From contig JAVSML010025215.1 in the NCBI GenBank assembly GCA_038503035.1, positions 368,018 to 432,017 on the forward strand: 64,000 nucleotides of DNA, written 5' to 3'. The notes beneath the pieces are model-generated. The model was not told where the DNA came from, made no database searches, and was given only the letters and a program-made list of their open reading frames with translations. This DNA is from Crocodylus rhombifer. Taxonomy: Eukaryota; Chordata; Crocodylia; Crocodylidae. This document shows positions 23,335 to 34,860 of the stretch, in pieces. A program made the translations under genes and the position numbers. Every line of letters begins with the position of its first letter. Position 1 is the first letter of the stretch.

Positions 23335-25867
23335 AGGGATGAGCTGTCAAAGGCTGAACATTACAAATAACTACATTGCAAACAAAACTACATGCTGATA
23401 TGGTTTAGTTTACAATGTAGCAAACATGTAAATTGTAATAAATCCCACACGTACAAACCACAAAGATGGCCAATTTTCATCATATGTGCAAGTGCCTGTA
23501 CGCAGGAAATATAGGGCTGATTCCTCCCAGCAGGGTAGGGATGCACTATACTTCCTGCTGAGAGAAAAGAGGAGAGTGCTTTTAGTTTTTTGATGAAGAA
23601 AGAACTGTCCTATAACTATATAAAGAGAGCTCTGTGTAATATGCATATTTTATTTCATCCTTACCTGCCATTATGGTTCTATTGTGAGAAGTATGAAATT
23701 AGATTGTGTGGTTCTGTGTCTATTATCTTGACTCTAGATCAGTTGTTCATTTCAGTTGAAACCTGTCCTGCAAAGTCAGCCTGGTGTCACTTAGGCAAAC
23801 CCAGTTATTTACTGTCCTTGTACCAAAAATGAAGATGTAGGTATGGAATGCAGGCAACAGCTCTGCCGATGGTGACTGATCCTAGGCAGAAATGGAAATC
23901 CTGTGTCTCTCTGATAACTTTACCTTTTCTGTGTTATTCAGGGAACTGGAGATAGCTAAACATGGTTTTAAAAAAAACACTTTATATAAATTACTGTCAA
24001 GTACAGGTGTAAACTATTTTATTTACAAGAGATGATGTTTAGGAAAGCACTGTAGAATAGGAAAGTAGAGTAGCATATTTCTTTACCCACTTTTTTTTAC
24101 CACAAAATCACCTTAAAAGAATACAAAGCAGTAGCTGTTACAGCACATAAGAGCTGACTAACCAGTGTCCTTTTTTGCAGAGGGAATGACCTGTATTAAA
24201 ATACTTCCATACAACTTGCTGCTGCAGAAGCCTGAAACCCTTAGGTTTCTCTTTGGTTTTAAAGGAAAACTGAATGAATTCAGATTGTGGCCTTGAACTT
24301 AAAGCCCCGACCAAGCAGACCTACAAAAAAAAACCCTTCCTGGTCACAGTCTTGTTAAAATTTGATCTTATTTTTCCAAAATCAGGCAAGTTGACAGTTA
24401 CATTATTTTCTTTCCATGCTAACCATGCAAAAATAGAATTGCTTCCTAAGCTGATGCTGGAAAGAATAAACCTGCATGAAGGAAACTAAACAGTCTCTGA
24501 AATTTTTTTATAGTTCTAGGCAATAATGTATGGATTTCTGTGGCTCACAAAACTGTATGTAATACTGTTATAATAACAATTTCCCTAAAGAACATGTAGA
24601 AGAAAGGAATTCTTAGGTTATTATTGATATAGTGATCAAGCATTTTAGATGTATAGTATGAACAACAGCTCTGTAGATGCTGTTCATAGATCTGCAAACA
24701 TGAGGAATGCGCATGTATATGCTTAGCAAAATTTGTATATGGATCTAAGTGGATGAAGAAACTTTTAAAATATTTATACTGCATGCAAAACTTCAGTAAG
24801 TTTAAGTGATTCCATGGCATTTCTGAAAGCTTGGTGACTGCACCAGAATTGTATCGGCTCCGGACAATTCCAGATCGATTGCAGCTTTCAAAATCAGCTT
24901 GCTATTTAAAAGCTATTGCATTTCTTCATTGGGTACCGCTCCTGAACCTATCAACCAGGCAAAACTCAATGATATGGACTTCTCCAACAAGATAAATATA
25001 AACATTCGCTTTATAGCTAGTATTCAAGATCCTCAAAATAAAAGCCAATTATATGCAAAATTTCAAAGGATAAAAAGATTAATTAACCATATTCTTCTCT
25101 CCTGGCCCATTTAGAACATTGGTATTTGCAAGCTAACAGCTTGGTCCTGCACTCAAGTGCAACTCTCTAGCATACCGACTAGAGTTTTGTCCGTGTAAAG
25201 AATGGGGACCTTAGGGTCCATGGTTTGATATATATATATTTTTGATGACCACATGATACCTTTAACACCTTCAGGTCTCAGTGACCCATATTCATTTGTG
25301 GGCCTTTAGTGATCATCTTAAAAGGAAAAAAAAGGACATGGGAAGGATCTGGTTTAATCAATATCCTTTGAAATCAGGTGGCTGTTATTTAGAGAGCTTA
25401 AAATACTCGCTATAGATAGTTTGTGACATTCACATCCATCTTGTGTGAGATCAAAATAAATTAAGAAACATAAACAATGCAGCAGTGTTCAAAGAGAGAA
25501 TGTAAATGGCAGTACGTTAGAGATTTATTCTATTTTTGTTGTATTATTTTATACCATTCTTCCCTTCCCCCACAAACTTGGGGAAAAATGTTTTTTAAAT
25601 TACAGAAAATTTCACTGAAGAAAAATGACATTTTATTTAAGGAGCAGCCATGGCAACATGTTGAAGAAATTAAAATTTACTCTGTTTAATGCAGAAAGGA
25701 TGGAAGAAAAAGTACTGAATTATTTACTGATGGGTGCTAGAAATGAATTTCAACTGCAAAGCTGGGGTCTGTATTTTGAATTCCCCCCAGTTATCAGGTG
25801 TTTTAATCTGATTTTCTAGTTTGTGGCAATACACCTAAAATACTGATCCAAATTTTAATAGTATAAA

Positions 25868-25922
25868 TAGACACAGAGCCATTGACTTCAGTGGCATCAA
25901 TTATATAACAGAGAATTTGGGC
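25868..25922. repeat. Ancient amniote repeat relic
   Basis: ACACAGAGCCATTGACTTCAGTGG... ending AATTTGGGCC matches the general form of a widespread sauropsid relic (TTGACTTCAGTGGAG...GGATTTGGCCC). Family not resolved. Confidence 0.35.
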
Positions 25923-27386
25923 CATAAAGACATTCCCCAGTTATTCATATATAGGTTAACTTTCTTCCCAGGATTCATTAAATATAGCAGACCAGATTCC
26001 CTCCTTAGTGTAATGATCTTGGGGACCTGGAATCTAAGCTCAATTTCAGGAAATTTGAGTCTGTTATGAATATTTCAGACAGCTCTTGATTAGAGGTTCT
26101 TGTCATTTAGATCTGTGATTGTCATTTGCCAACATAACTGTGGCTTGGTTTGATTTGCTTTTGTTTGCCTTAATTGAGGCTGATTTTAATGCCTGAATAA
26201 TAAAGTACTTATAGTTGGAGACTTAATAAAAAAGTTGTCACAATAGCCCTGACTTTCTTGAACCTACTGAAGGTATTAATAAAGACAAAGAAAACTAAAT
26301 GCAAATATAAAACTGCGATGACTAATTTTTTGCAGCCACTGTAAAAACTGTCATTTGAATTGCCCTTTTAGAATGTGAGTGAAATGATCAACCCCATGGG
26401 AAAGAGTTGCAAAATGAATGCAGATTTTTGTTTTGTGCTTTGTAAGCTTTTTGTATACAGCATTCAAAAATAATTGGGCTTTCTTGGGCTAATTTTACTA
26501 TATATCATTTCATTTCTCTTTTCATGAGAGAAGAAATAAAGAGAGAATTTCCACAACAGGACAGATATAGCTTACAGAGCATAAATCATTATGTCCCACT
26601 AGCCTATTGGGGACCTTGCTAATTACTAACATTTTGCCTTATAATGCTAATTGGACAGACTTTCATGAATTCATATACTTTTTTTCTCAGCTTAGAGGCA
26701 TGGCAGGCTTGAATATATTTTGAAAGTGCCATCAACATCGGCCGAAAGATGAATAATGATCAACACAAAGATACCTGTCCTCCTAGGGATGTTAGTGCTT
26801 TCACTGCTTTTATGCCAGAACCCCAAATATTATTCATATTGTATTTTGAATATTGCCATATAATTTAACAGCTCATGTGTAAATGTATTTCAGAAATAGA
26901 ACTCTGTAAAACTTGTTGAGGATCTGGCTAAAGCATGTTTTTTGAAAGGTTAATAGCTTCTGAGGTTTGATTTGAACTTCAGTTGAAAATGAAAAAAATC
27001 AAAGGGTAACTCAGCTGAAAACATGAGTTTTGTATGCTTTCTATGCTACCTCTGTGGACCCATCCCAAACTAACAACCTTTCCACTTAAGGTCTGCAACT
27101 GCAAGGTTTTTTTACTACTCTCTCCTGCCTGTACCATACCCCCATCTATTGTGCAGGCAATAACTCTATGTGACTCTCTTCCAGAATTCTTTCTAGATCT
27201 TCATCCAGGATTCTCTCCAGCATCCCATAAATGTCCTGAATTACCTTTAAAATAAAGTGCAATCCAAGACTTTTGTCTCAAGCCTTAAGCCCATCTGCTT
27301 TTCACTTTCCTGTTTTTGAGAACTCCAGGCTTGACCACTTGTGCCATGTTCTGTTCTTCTTTTTCTGCTGCTCCTAGACTCTCATG

Positions 27387-27872
27387 GGTGCATCTACACA
27401 TGAGCCTTAACACGCATTAGCTGATTGTAATGTGCATTAAAGCATTATGAAAAAATCATGGGCTCCTATACACATGCAGGGAGCCTGCTCTGACATGCTG
27501 CAAATCCAGTGCGTTGGAGCTGACTTGATTAGTTGAGTTTCCTGGAGCGTGGAAATTAATGTGCTCCAGCAGACCGTAGCATCATGTGTATCAGTGTCCT
27601 TGCACTGAAAAATAGTGGCAGGGTACCACCAATTTTCAGTGCAGGGATGTTGATGCACATGATGCTTAGGTGCTTTTAATTAGCACGGCTCACTAATTAC
27701 AGAACCTCCCCCCCAATGCCTCCCAGACCACATGTAAAAATGCGCCATGCTCTTTAGCTAATGCACTTTAAAATTAACAAATGTGTCTTGTTCTAGTGCC
27801 TCACAATGCAATGCAGGTACTAGATTTAGTGTACATTACCTAAAGCACATTAATTAACATGTAGACCTATCC
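27387..27872. mobile_element. Non-autonomous hAT-like DNA transposon
   Basis: Left end GGGTGCATCTACACATG. The right end read in reverse is GGATAGGTCTACATGTTAAT, an imperfect terminal inverted repeat. The interior has TTGATTAGTTGAGTTTCCTGGAGC, shared with the fragments near 270 and 8670. No coding capacity. It abuts the next element at 27876. Confidence 0.5.
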
Positions 27873-27875
27873 AAT

Positions 27876-28552
27876 AGGGGCAAATCCAGGAGTTAGCAAA
27901 GTGGGGTGTAGGTGTGGTTGCATCCCCATTCCCAGCCTCTCCTCCCCTCCCCACTCATTGGTGTAGGAAGACTGCACTGTGGGAGCCTCTGACGACCATT
28001 TAAAGTCCCCAGAGCAGATAAGAATTTCTCCTCTTCCTCTCTATGCTCAGTCATGTCCTCTCCCCTCCCCCTCCCCTTCCCCTTTCCCCACTCTCAGATG
28101 CTGCTTTCACTGCTGTCACCAGGGTGGGGGGAAGCTTCAGAGCTGCTGCTGCCCACGCTAGCCAGGCTGCACAGGGCCTGGGCTCAGTTGGGACAGTAGT
28201 AGTGGCAATGGGCGGGGGAGATTCCCCTACCTTGCCCAGTTCCTCAGGGACCCCCTCCCCCCTCCTACCACCACTGCCACCCTCAGCTATGCCCAGCCCC
28301 TGTGCAGCCTGGCTGGAGCATGCAGAAACAGTTCTGAAGCTTTTCTGCCCTAGGACAGCAGGGAAAGCAGCAGTGGCAGCTGGGGGAGATGGGAAGGGGA
28401 CATGACTAAGCACGAAGAGGAAGGAGTGGGGTGGGAATCTCACCTGCATTGGGGACTTTCTCAAAGTCCCCAGAGTTTCCGAAGGTGTGGTCCAGTCTGA
28501 AAACAGGATGTAGCCCCACCACTGCACCCCCTGCCCCCTGGGTCCACCCCTG
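27876..28552. mobile_element. Non-autonomous DNA transposon (CAGGGGCGGATCCAGG-type ends)
   Basis: Left end AGGGGCAAATCCAGGAG. The right end in reverse complement is AGGGGTGGACCCAGGGG. Inward similarity continues to GCATCC/CTACATCC. The interior is GC-rich, with CCCTCCCCTTCCCC runs near 28050-28090 and overlapping frames on both strands that look compositional. Flanking 8-mers match poorly, so the target duplication is unproven. Confidence 0.5.
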
Positions 28553-28829
28553 CATTCCACACTAGATCCACCCCATACTTGCTAGTTCTTCCTCTGCAAA
28601 TCCTGTAAAATCTGGTTTGTCGTCTCTGGCTACCGGCTACTATTTCCCACTGGGGAATCATCTCAGCTGAAACTTTCCAGTGAGATAAATGGCTTTGGTA
28701 ACTGGCTTTTCTGGGAGTCCAACTTGACGTGTCATAAATGCTACTGATTTTCTGAGCTCCGTTGCACCTGCACTGTGGATATCAGCTCCATGTAGAGCTT
28801 CTATAGTTAGACACCTAAATTAATTAGTT

Positions 28830-29424
28830 CATGGGTGTTAACCATGGTCTGTGAGCCAGATATGGCCCACAGAGCCAGGTTATCCAACCCACAGACTTGA
28901 TGGGGGACCTTACTTATAGCAGCAGGCAAGTATCTGGGACATGGGAGCCCCAGAAGAATTGCAGGAAGAAGCCTGGCATTGTGGGAGCTTGGTTAGTGCT
29001 GCCAGAAAAAGCTGTGGTGCTGAGCTTCTTCTTGCATACCTGCTGGGGTGCTCTCACCCATGGGGTTGGCTGCCCTTATGGGAAGGAGCTGTGGTGCTGC
29101 TGGGGCTCCAGTGCAGCAGCTCCCACAGACTTGGCTGCCAATTACCTGGGCCAGAGAAGTGATGCTGAAGCCCTAAGAGCACCATGGGAAGAAGCCTGGC
29201 ACCAGGGCTTGTTTTTGCAGCTGCAGCCCCTCACCTGTGATACTGGGCTTCTTCCTGGGATCCTGGATTGGCTGGAATGGGTGCTGCCTGGATTTGATAG
29301 GGGTGGGAGTGGCTCTTTGGGCCCACTTGGGCCTGTGGGGTCAGCCCATGCCAACCATCCAGCCAATGGAACAGTCCTGCACCCCTGTGCTGGTGGATGG
29401 AGCCAGACATGTTTGACATTCCTG
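28830..29424. mobile_element. hAT MITE with 8-bp target duplication
   Basis: The ends are CATGGGTGTTAACCATG and, in reverse complement, CAGGAATGTCAAACATG. Both are variants of the hAT end CAGGGGTGTCAAAC. Flanks AATTAGTT (28822-28829) and AACTAATT (29425-29432) agree at six of eight bases, fitting a decayed hAT target duplication. The interior is GC-rich with GAAGAAGCCTGGCA appearing twice (28966 and 29190). It encodes no transposase; the 177-codon open frame inside is not recognisable. Confidence 0.65.
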
Positions 29425-29499
29425 AACTAATTGTTTTAGAGAACTCATACTGTTATATTTTTTTGACTGTTGTAATCTCATCCTTTTTGGCTTCCATGC

Positions 29500-29569
29500 A
29501 TCTTATCTCAATCACCTAATCACCATACAAAGTAATGCTATAATTATGTCTCATTTTTCATCCTCTATC
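29500..29569. repeat. 70-bp direct repeat, copy 1
   Basis: Begins ATCTTATCTC and ends TTCATCCTCTATC. It is identical at 68 of 70 bases to 30074-30143, differing by two A/G changes, while flanks differ completely. The spacing is 574 bases start to start. Confidence 0.95.
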
Positions 29570-30073
29570 ATTTTCTATTCTTCAATGTCAGTCTTGTTTT
29601 CCACTATCAAGGCTCTAAATAATCTCACCTCAACCTTTTAAATCAGGGTTGTATTTCTTTTGATCCTCCATCTTGTTGACCTCTGCCTTTCTGCCTACAA
29701 ACAGGCATTGCATTTGTGCCACCATAAACATGTTTATGACCAAACAAAACTGACTGAACTAGTATCTTATTCCTTTGAATCATAAATGCCTAAATTTATG
29801 AGCACAACGTTGTGTTGCCTTTTTATGGCCAATGGCTCTTCACTTGCAATGGAAGAGCGTCAGCAGCCCAGGCCTGCCTGCATTCTCCAGCCATCTCGCA
29901 CTGTCATTGCTTCAGAGCCCTGATCCTGAACTTCCTGGGGATCCCTCTATAGGGGAATTCCTGGGTGCATGATTCTTGCTGCCAGCCCAAGGTCAGGCTG
30001 AGGCCTGTAAGCATGGAGGAAGTAATACCTATGTGGGTTCCCCCCTCTGAACTTACAGACATGCACCCCAGGA
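29570..30073. other. 504-bp segment between the 70-bp direct repeats
   Basis: Unrecognised sequence with no coding frame. It could be the interior of a short element with terminal direct repeats (TRIM-like), or unrelated DNA brought between two copies by duplication. No primer-binding site or TG...CA ends are evident on the repeats. Confidence 0.4.
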
Positions 30074-30143
30074 ATCTTATCTCGATCACCTAATCGCCAT
30101 ACAAAGTAATGCTATAATTATGTCTCATTTTTCATCCTCTATC
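30074..30143. repeat. 70-bp direct repeat, copy 2
   Basis: Second copy of the 29500-29569 sequence, same orientation, two mismatches. The high identity contrasts with the decay of neighbouring repeats, so the duplication is relatively recent. Confidence 0.95.
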
Positions 30144-30837
30144 CCACAGTGTGGGTAGCATACTATATGCCCTGAGTCACGATGTGGCACCCATAGCCAT
30201 TGTCCTCCCTGTAATGCCTGTGGACCTGAATGAAGCAGGTCAGATGTGCTGGGACACATCTTGGCAGAGCTGGTTTCACTCCAAACACAATGTCTGTTCA
30301 TCTCTTCTGAGGGAACTGTCCAGAGAATCTTTTTGTGTGTTCTTATCCTTTACCCTCTCCTCCATGCTGTTTCTTATGCTTGGAACACCTATGCTCTCTT
30401 TCCTGCCAATAACGATCCTTTCTTCAGTCCCTGTTTAAACATTTCTTCTAAAAAGCCAATCTGTGTTATGTCATCACAGAAAGAAGCTTGATTAAGGTAA
30501 AGCAAACAAATGAAAAAGACCCAACCACATGCTCTATTTAGAAATTACACCCTTCTATTCCATATCTATTTATTTTGGAAATAAACTTTATTGCCTACCT
30601 TTTGGTTTTTAGATTTCCTTGGGTAGGGTGAGACCCTGTCTCCCTTCTGCACACTTGGTTCTTAAGAAATAGCTATCATTAACACAGTCATAAAATGTCA
30701 CTTGGTACAATATCCATGTATTAATGACACTATACAATTTTTTTAATTGGCTACACATTGTATAGAATATAGAGTGCAAGTCACATGCATCCTATTCTGT
30801 GTTATATATTTTCATGAAATAAAAGTATGGTGGTGCT
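30144..30837. other. No gene; unassigned DNA
   Basis: No supported coding region. Short frames at 30151-30438 and 30246-30491 overlap in different frames and show no domain. Confidence 0.55.
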
Positions 30838-30869
30838 AATTATGATGATGATGATAATTTGGCACTATA

Positions 30870-31390
30870 AGCCCTAGAGGCACTTGGCTGCCTCCAATAC
30901 CTTCATCCATTCCTGTTTATTGCATGTCTTCCTCCTTCAGCCATCCACATGTTGTAGGTCTGACACTGCATCATATACCCATCTTCATCTTGGTTGTTCA
31001 GGTGGGTTTCTTCCCTCTGAAACCCTAAGGAGCACTTTCTTTGGTGTTCAGATTACTTCCATTCTTTTGACATGTCTTAGCCACTCTAGTTGTGCTCTGA
31101 TTTTCTGTATCAGGGTTGGTCTCTGTATCATCTGTATACCTCATTATTGGTTCTTAAGTGCCACTCTTGTGTTATGGGATCATACTGCGCAGTGAAGATT
31201 TTTCTGAGAACTTCCTTTCAAAGCCATCTAGCACTATGTTGTTTGCTTGTGTGAAAACCTAGGATTGACCACCATACATGACCTACTTGTGGTTTTATAG
31301 ACTTAAAGCTTAGTTTTCCTTAGGATGAGCTTGGATGACAGGATCTTATACATTGCAAAGTAAGCTCTATTTCTTGATTTTTATTTTTCC
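30870..31390 (-). pseudogene. RTE ORF2 C-terminal region remnant
   Basis: Minus-strand translation shows, in order, a FERKFSEK segment, a TENQSTTRVAKTCQK region and EWMKVLEAAKCL. These correspond to the FERKVLRKI, RLRWLGHV and EW..LVEAAK blocks that follow the RT in RTE elements. Several stops and at least one frame change interrupt it. Confidence 0.6.
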
Positions 31391-31397
31391 TTTAATT

Positions 31398-33583
31398 TCA
31401 TAGATTTCATAGACATTAGGGCTGGAAGGGACCTGGGAAGATTATCGAGTCCAGCCCCCTGCCTGAGGAGTAGGAAGTCAGCTGAGGTCATAGAATCCCA
31501 GCAAGATAAGCATCCAAATTTCTCTTGAAGGCGTTCAATGTAGGTGCTTGAACCACCTCCGATGGCAGGCTATTCCAGACCTTGGGGGCTTGGACAGTAA
31601 AGAAATTGTTTCTTATGTCCAGCCTGAAATGGTCTTGTAGTAGTTTATAACTGTTTGATCTTGTCATCCTTTGGGGTGCTCTGGTGAACAATCATTACCC
31701 CAGATCATAGTGAACACCCCTGATAAACTTATAGGCGGACATCAGATTGCCCCAAGCCTGCACTTTTCTAGGCTAAAGAGCCCCATAGCTCTCAGCCTGT
31801 CATTGTAAGCTCTGTTTTCCTGACTTCTGATCATGTGTGTGGCTCTTCTCTGGACTCTCTCAAGCTTCTCCACATCCTTTTTGAATTGTGGAGCCCAAAA
31901 CTGGACAAAGTACTCCAGGTGTGGCCTCGCCAAAGCGGAGTACAACAGGAGAATGACGTTCCAGGATTTGCTTGAGAAGCATTTATGGATGCAAGCCAGT
32001 GTTTTGCTTGCTTTACTAGCCACAACATCACACTAAAGGCTCATGTTCATCTTATGGTCAATGATGACCCCCAAGTCCCTTTCATCTGTAGTGCTAGCCA
32101 ACATAGCACTGCTGAGCCTATAAGGATGCTGCACGTTTTTCCTCCCAAGGTGGAGAACCTTGCATTTTTCAGTGTTAAACACCATCAGGTTCTCGTTTGC
32201 CCATTTTCTGAGCCTGTCAAGGTTAGCCTTGATCACCATCCTGTCTTCAGGTGTGGATGCTTTACCCCAGAGTTTGGTATCATTGACAAATTTGGCCAGA
32301 CCACTTCTGACTCCAATGTCCACATCATTAATGAAGATGTTGAACAATATAGGTCCAAGGATAGAGCCTTGGGGGACCCCACTGGTCACAGGGCATCATG
32401 GTGATTGACTTCCATCAACCACCACTCTCTCTGGCTCTGACCATGGAGCCATTTCTCCAGCCAGTGGATTGTGGTGGACCCAAGGCCACAGTTGGCCATT
32501 TTTGCCAAGAGGTGATCATGCGATACCAGCTCAAAGGCTTTTTGGAAGTCAAAATATATGACATCAATCTCTTCTCCCTTGTCCAAGTGATAGGTCACCT
32601 GGTCGTAAAAGGAAATAAGATTGGTCAAGCAAGACTTGCCTGCAGCAAACCCATGCTGGCTATCCCTCAGGATGTTGCCATTGGCCAGTCTGTTAAGAAT
32701 GGCCTCTTTAATAATCTTTTCTAAGACCTTGCCCAGGATAGATTTCAGGCTGATGGGCCTGTAGTTTGCTGGATCTACTGTCCTCCCTTTCTTGAAGATG
32801 GGCACCACATTAGCCTTTTCCAATCTTCAGGCACTTTTCCAGAGCGCCAGGAGCTTTCAAAGATCCATGCCAGGGGCTGGGCTAGGATGCTAGCCAGCTC
32901 CTTGAGTACCTTGGGTTGTAGATTGTCAGGGCTGGCTGACTTGAAGGTGTCCAGCTTCTCAAGGTGTTTCTTCATGAGGTCAGCATTGATGGAGGGCAGC
33001 GAATCTCCCTTACCTGGGGCCTCCCTGTCACATAGTGGGCATGGGCGTCCCATGGGACTGATGAAAGACTGATGCAAAGTACCCATTTAATAGGTTGGCT
33101 TTTTCCTGGGCATTGGTTGTCAGTTGTCCCATCTGGTTCAGCAGGGGTCCAATGTTGCCCTTGCTTTTCCTCTGGCTCCCAACATATCTGAAAAGAACTT
33201 TTTATTTTCCTTGATACTTGTAGCTAGTTGGAGTTCCACGCAGCCTTGGCTTTCCTGGTTTGCTCCCTGCAGGACCAAACCAGTGCGGAATACTCCTCCT
33301 TGGAGGTGGATCCCATCCTCCATCCTTTGTAGGCCTTTATTTTTAGTCACAGGAGGTCCACTAGTTCCCTGGAGAGCCAGGGGGGCTGCTGTGCCCTTCT
33401 GCTGCCTTTCCTTAGATTGAATAGCCTGAGTTGCATCAAGGATCGCTCCCTTGAGGAGCAACCACTCACCCTGAATCCCCTCCCTGTGGGGTCATGGTCC
33501 CTTAGGGCCTCACCAACAATCCTCCTGAGCTTGTCAAAGTCAGCTTTCCTAAAGTCAAGGACTTCTGTATTGCTGACTGGCTT
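31398..33583 (-). mobile_element. CR1 LINE, 2.2 kb, inserted in RTE
   Basis: Minus-strand CR1 running from the endonuclease-RT linker to the 3' tail (TTTCATAGATTTCATAGACA, then TTAGGGCTGGAAGGGACC). It shares its 3' UTR and tail with 14511-15030 and 57137-57232. It sits between two halves of the RTE LINE, so it inserted after the RTE. There are more lesions than in the 14511 copy: six separate open segments between 31488 and 33461. No 5' UTR or endonuclease remains. Confidence 0.92.
31488..33461 (-). pseudogene. CR1 ORF2 remnant: linker, RT and C-terminal domain
   Basis: Frames in order along the minus strand: 33138-33461 (linker), 32775-33086 (FKSASPDNLQPKVLKELASI), 32386-32823 (KANVVPIFKKGRTVDPANYR, HGFAAGKSCLTNLISFYDQV, DVIYFDFQKAFELVSHDHLL), 32033-32389 (SGVPQGSILGPILFNIFIND, KFVNDTKLWG), 31742-32023 and 31488-31691 (C-terminal domain ending KRNLDAYLAGIL). 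The active site is FVND in place of FADD, so the catalytic pair is lost. Frameshifts at each junction confirm a pseudogene. Confidence 0.9.
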
Positions 33584-33699
33584 TCAATAAGAAATTTATT
33601 TCTTATATTACCATCTTATGCTATGATGTTATAAACAAAATACTTGAAGTGAGTCACTTGCTTAAAATTTGTTGTTTCTTGTTATGTGAGTTCCCTGAT

Positions 33700-34100
33700 T
33701 TACTGCTGTCCTGTTTATCATCAGATCATGTGTTTTATCCACATTCACTTGTAGTCTGATTTTCTTTTGCTTCATTTTTTGTAGGGTATACACTTTCACT
33801 TATGAGAGCTATACTATCAGCATATATGAAGACTTTATGCCTTCCATTTAGTTGAATACCCTATTTCATTTTGTTTATGGTCCTGATTATCTTTTCCAGT
33901 GCCAGGTTGAATAGAATCAGAGACAGACCATCTCCCTGTCTCAAACAGGTTCTAATTGAGAAAGCGTCTGATTTTCTTCCATAGACTCTAATTCTGTTTC
34001 TTGATTCATGAAAGCAAACTATTGAGCTCAGTTAGCTTGTTGGGAATTCCTAATTCAGTTAATGTGGCCCACAGATTTTCTTATAGGCTTCGTGGAACTC
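33700..34100 (-). pseudogene. RTE reverse transcriptase palm remnant
   Basis: Translation of the minus strand gives RQGDGLSLILFNLALEKIIR and, about 25 residues later, YADSIALIS. The RTE family has YADD at the active site; here the second Asp is Ser, which would abolish polymerisation. Frame breaks and stops surround the motifs. The endonuclease half is not recognisable upstream, where a CR1 fragment begins at 34505. Confidence 0.7.
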
Positions 34101-34504
34101 TATGAAAAGGATGTATGCACTTAGATTATATTCCTATTTTTTCTCAACTATTTCTCTTAGTGAACAAATTTGGCCTGTTCTTGCAGAATCCACACTGATA
34201 TTCTTCCAGTGTTTCTTCTGTACAAGGTAATATGCTCTGTAGCAAGATGCTAGAAAATACTTTAGAGGTAGTTGTTAATAGGGCAATACCTATGTAATTT
34301 TGTTGCATTTAGAGTCCATTCATAGATTTTTTCCAAATGGAAAATAGGTTTTCATTTTCCTCAGTTTCTACAATTTCTGCACAGATCAGAGATTGGAGGT
34401 AGAAATGCTAGCAAACCTGAAACCGTGTAGAGATGCTTCTTCTTCAAACACAACAAGGTTGTTAGGATCATCTTTTCCTGGATATTTCCCATTTACAGTT
34501 GTAG

Positions 34505-34860
34505 ACCTTTGTGTTGAGATAGTTGGTAGGGGTAGGGGCAGAAGGGACCTGAGCAGATCATCAAGGGTGAACCCCGCCATGGCAGGAAAGAGTACTGGGG
34601 TCAAATGACCCCAGCAAGGTGTTCATCCAGCCTCCTTTTAAGACCCTCAGGGTAGGAGCCAGCACCATGTCTCCTGGAAGTTGGTTCTGGATCCTAGCTG
34701 CCCTAACAGTGAAGTAGCGCCTCCTGATGTCTAGTCTGAATCTACCCTCTGCTAGCTTGTGCCTATTATTTCTTGTCACTCCTGGAAGTGCTTGGGGAAG
34801 CAGGGACTCTCCCATTGTCTGCTGGTCTCCCCTGACTAGTTTGTAAATGGCCATTAGATA
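34505..34860 (-). mobile_element. CR1 LINE 3' fragment
   Basis: Minus-strand CR1 of about 355 bp. It contains GGCAGAAGGGACCTGAGCAG and CAAATGACCCCAGCAAGG, as in the 3' UTR of the 1068-3778 element. An open frame (34561-34854) is the C-terminal tail: YKLVRGDQQTMGESLLPQAL, RFRLDIRRRYFTVRAARIQN and LPGDMVLAPTLRV. It is truncated at 34860. It lies next to the upstream end of the RTE remnant and may have cut it. Confidence 0.85.

Larger units (their letters stand above)
22498..27386. other. No gene; AT-rich DNA with one GC-rich block
   Basis: GC-rich block 23040-23340 contains an inverted repeat (23255-23274 with 23316-23334, CCTATGGCC at its inner edge). The 24000-27380 part is AT-rich without recognisable exons or full repeats, apart from the relic at 25868-25922. 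Confidence 0.55.
30838..34500 (-). mobile_element. RTE-type LINE, degenerate, split by a CR1
   Basis: Minus-strand non-LTR element in two pieces: 33590-34500 (upstream part) and 30838-31397 (3' end), separated by the CR1 at 31398-33583. The 3' end has the RTE-style ending EWMKVLEAAKCL, a stop and GL, then a short UTR and an (ATC)n tail (30843-30857 on the plus strand as ATGATGATGATGA). The RT part carries LRQGDGLSLILFNLALEKII and FIYADSIALIS. Many stops and shifts show it is old. It is distinct from CR1, whose RT uses PQGSVLGP and FADD. Confidence 0.7.

Noticed and set aside
28043..28560. Open frames of 120-169 codons on both strands
   Set aside because: They lie inside a DNA-transposon remnant with C-rich runs; Pro/Ala/Ser-rich translations reflect composition.
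28897..29430. 177-codon open frame
   Set aside because: Contained in a hAT MITE defined by its ends; translation has no transposase or other domain.
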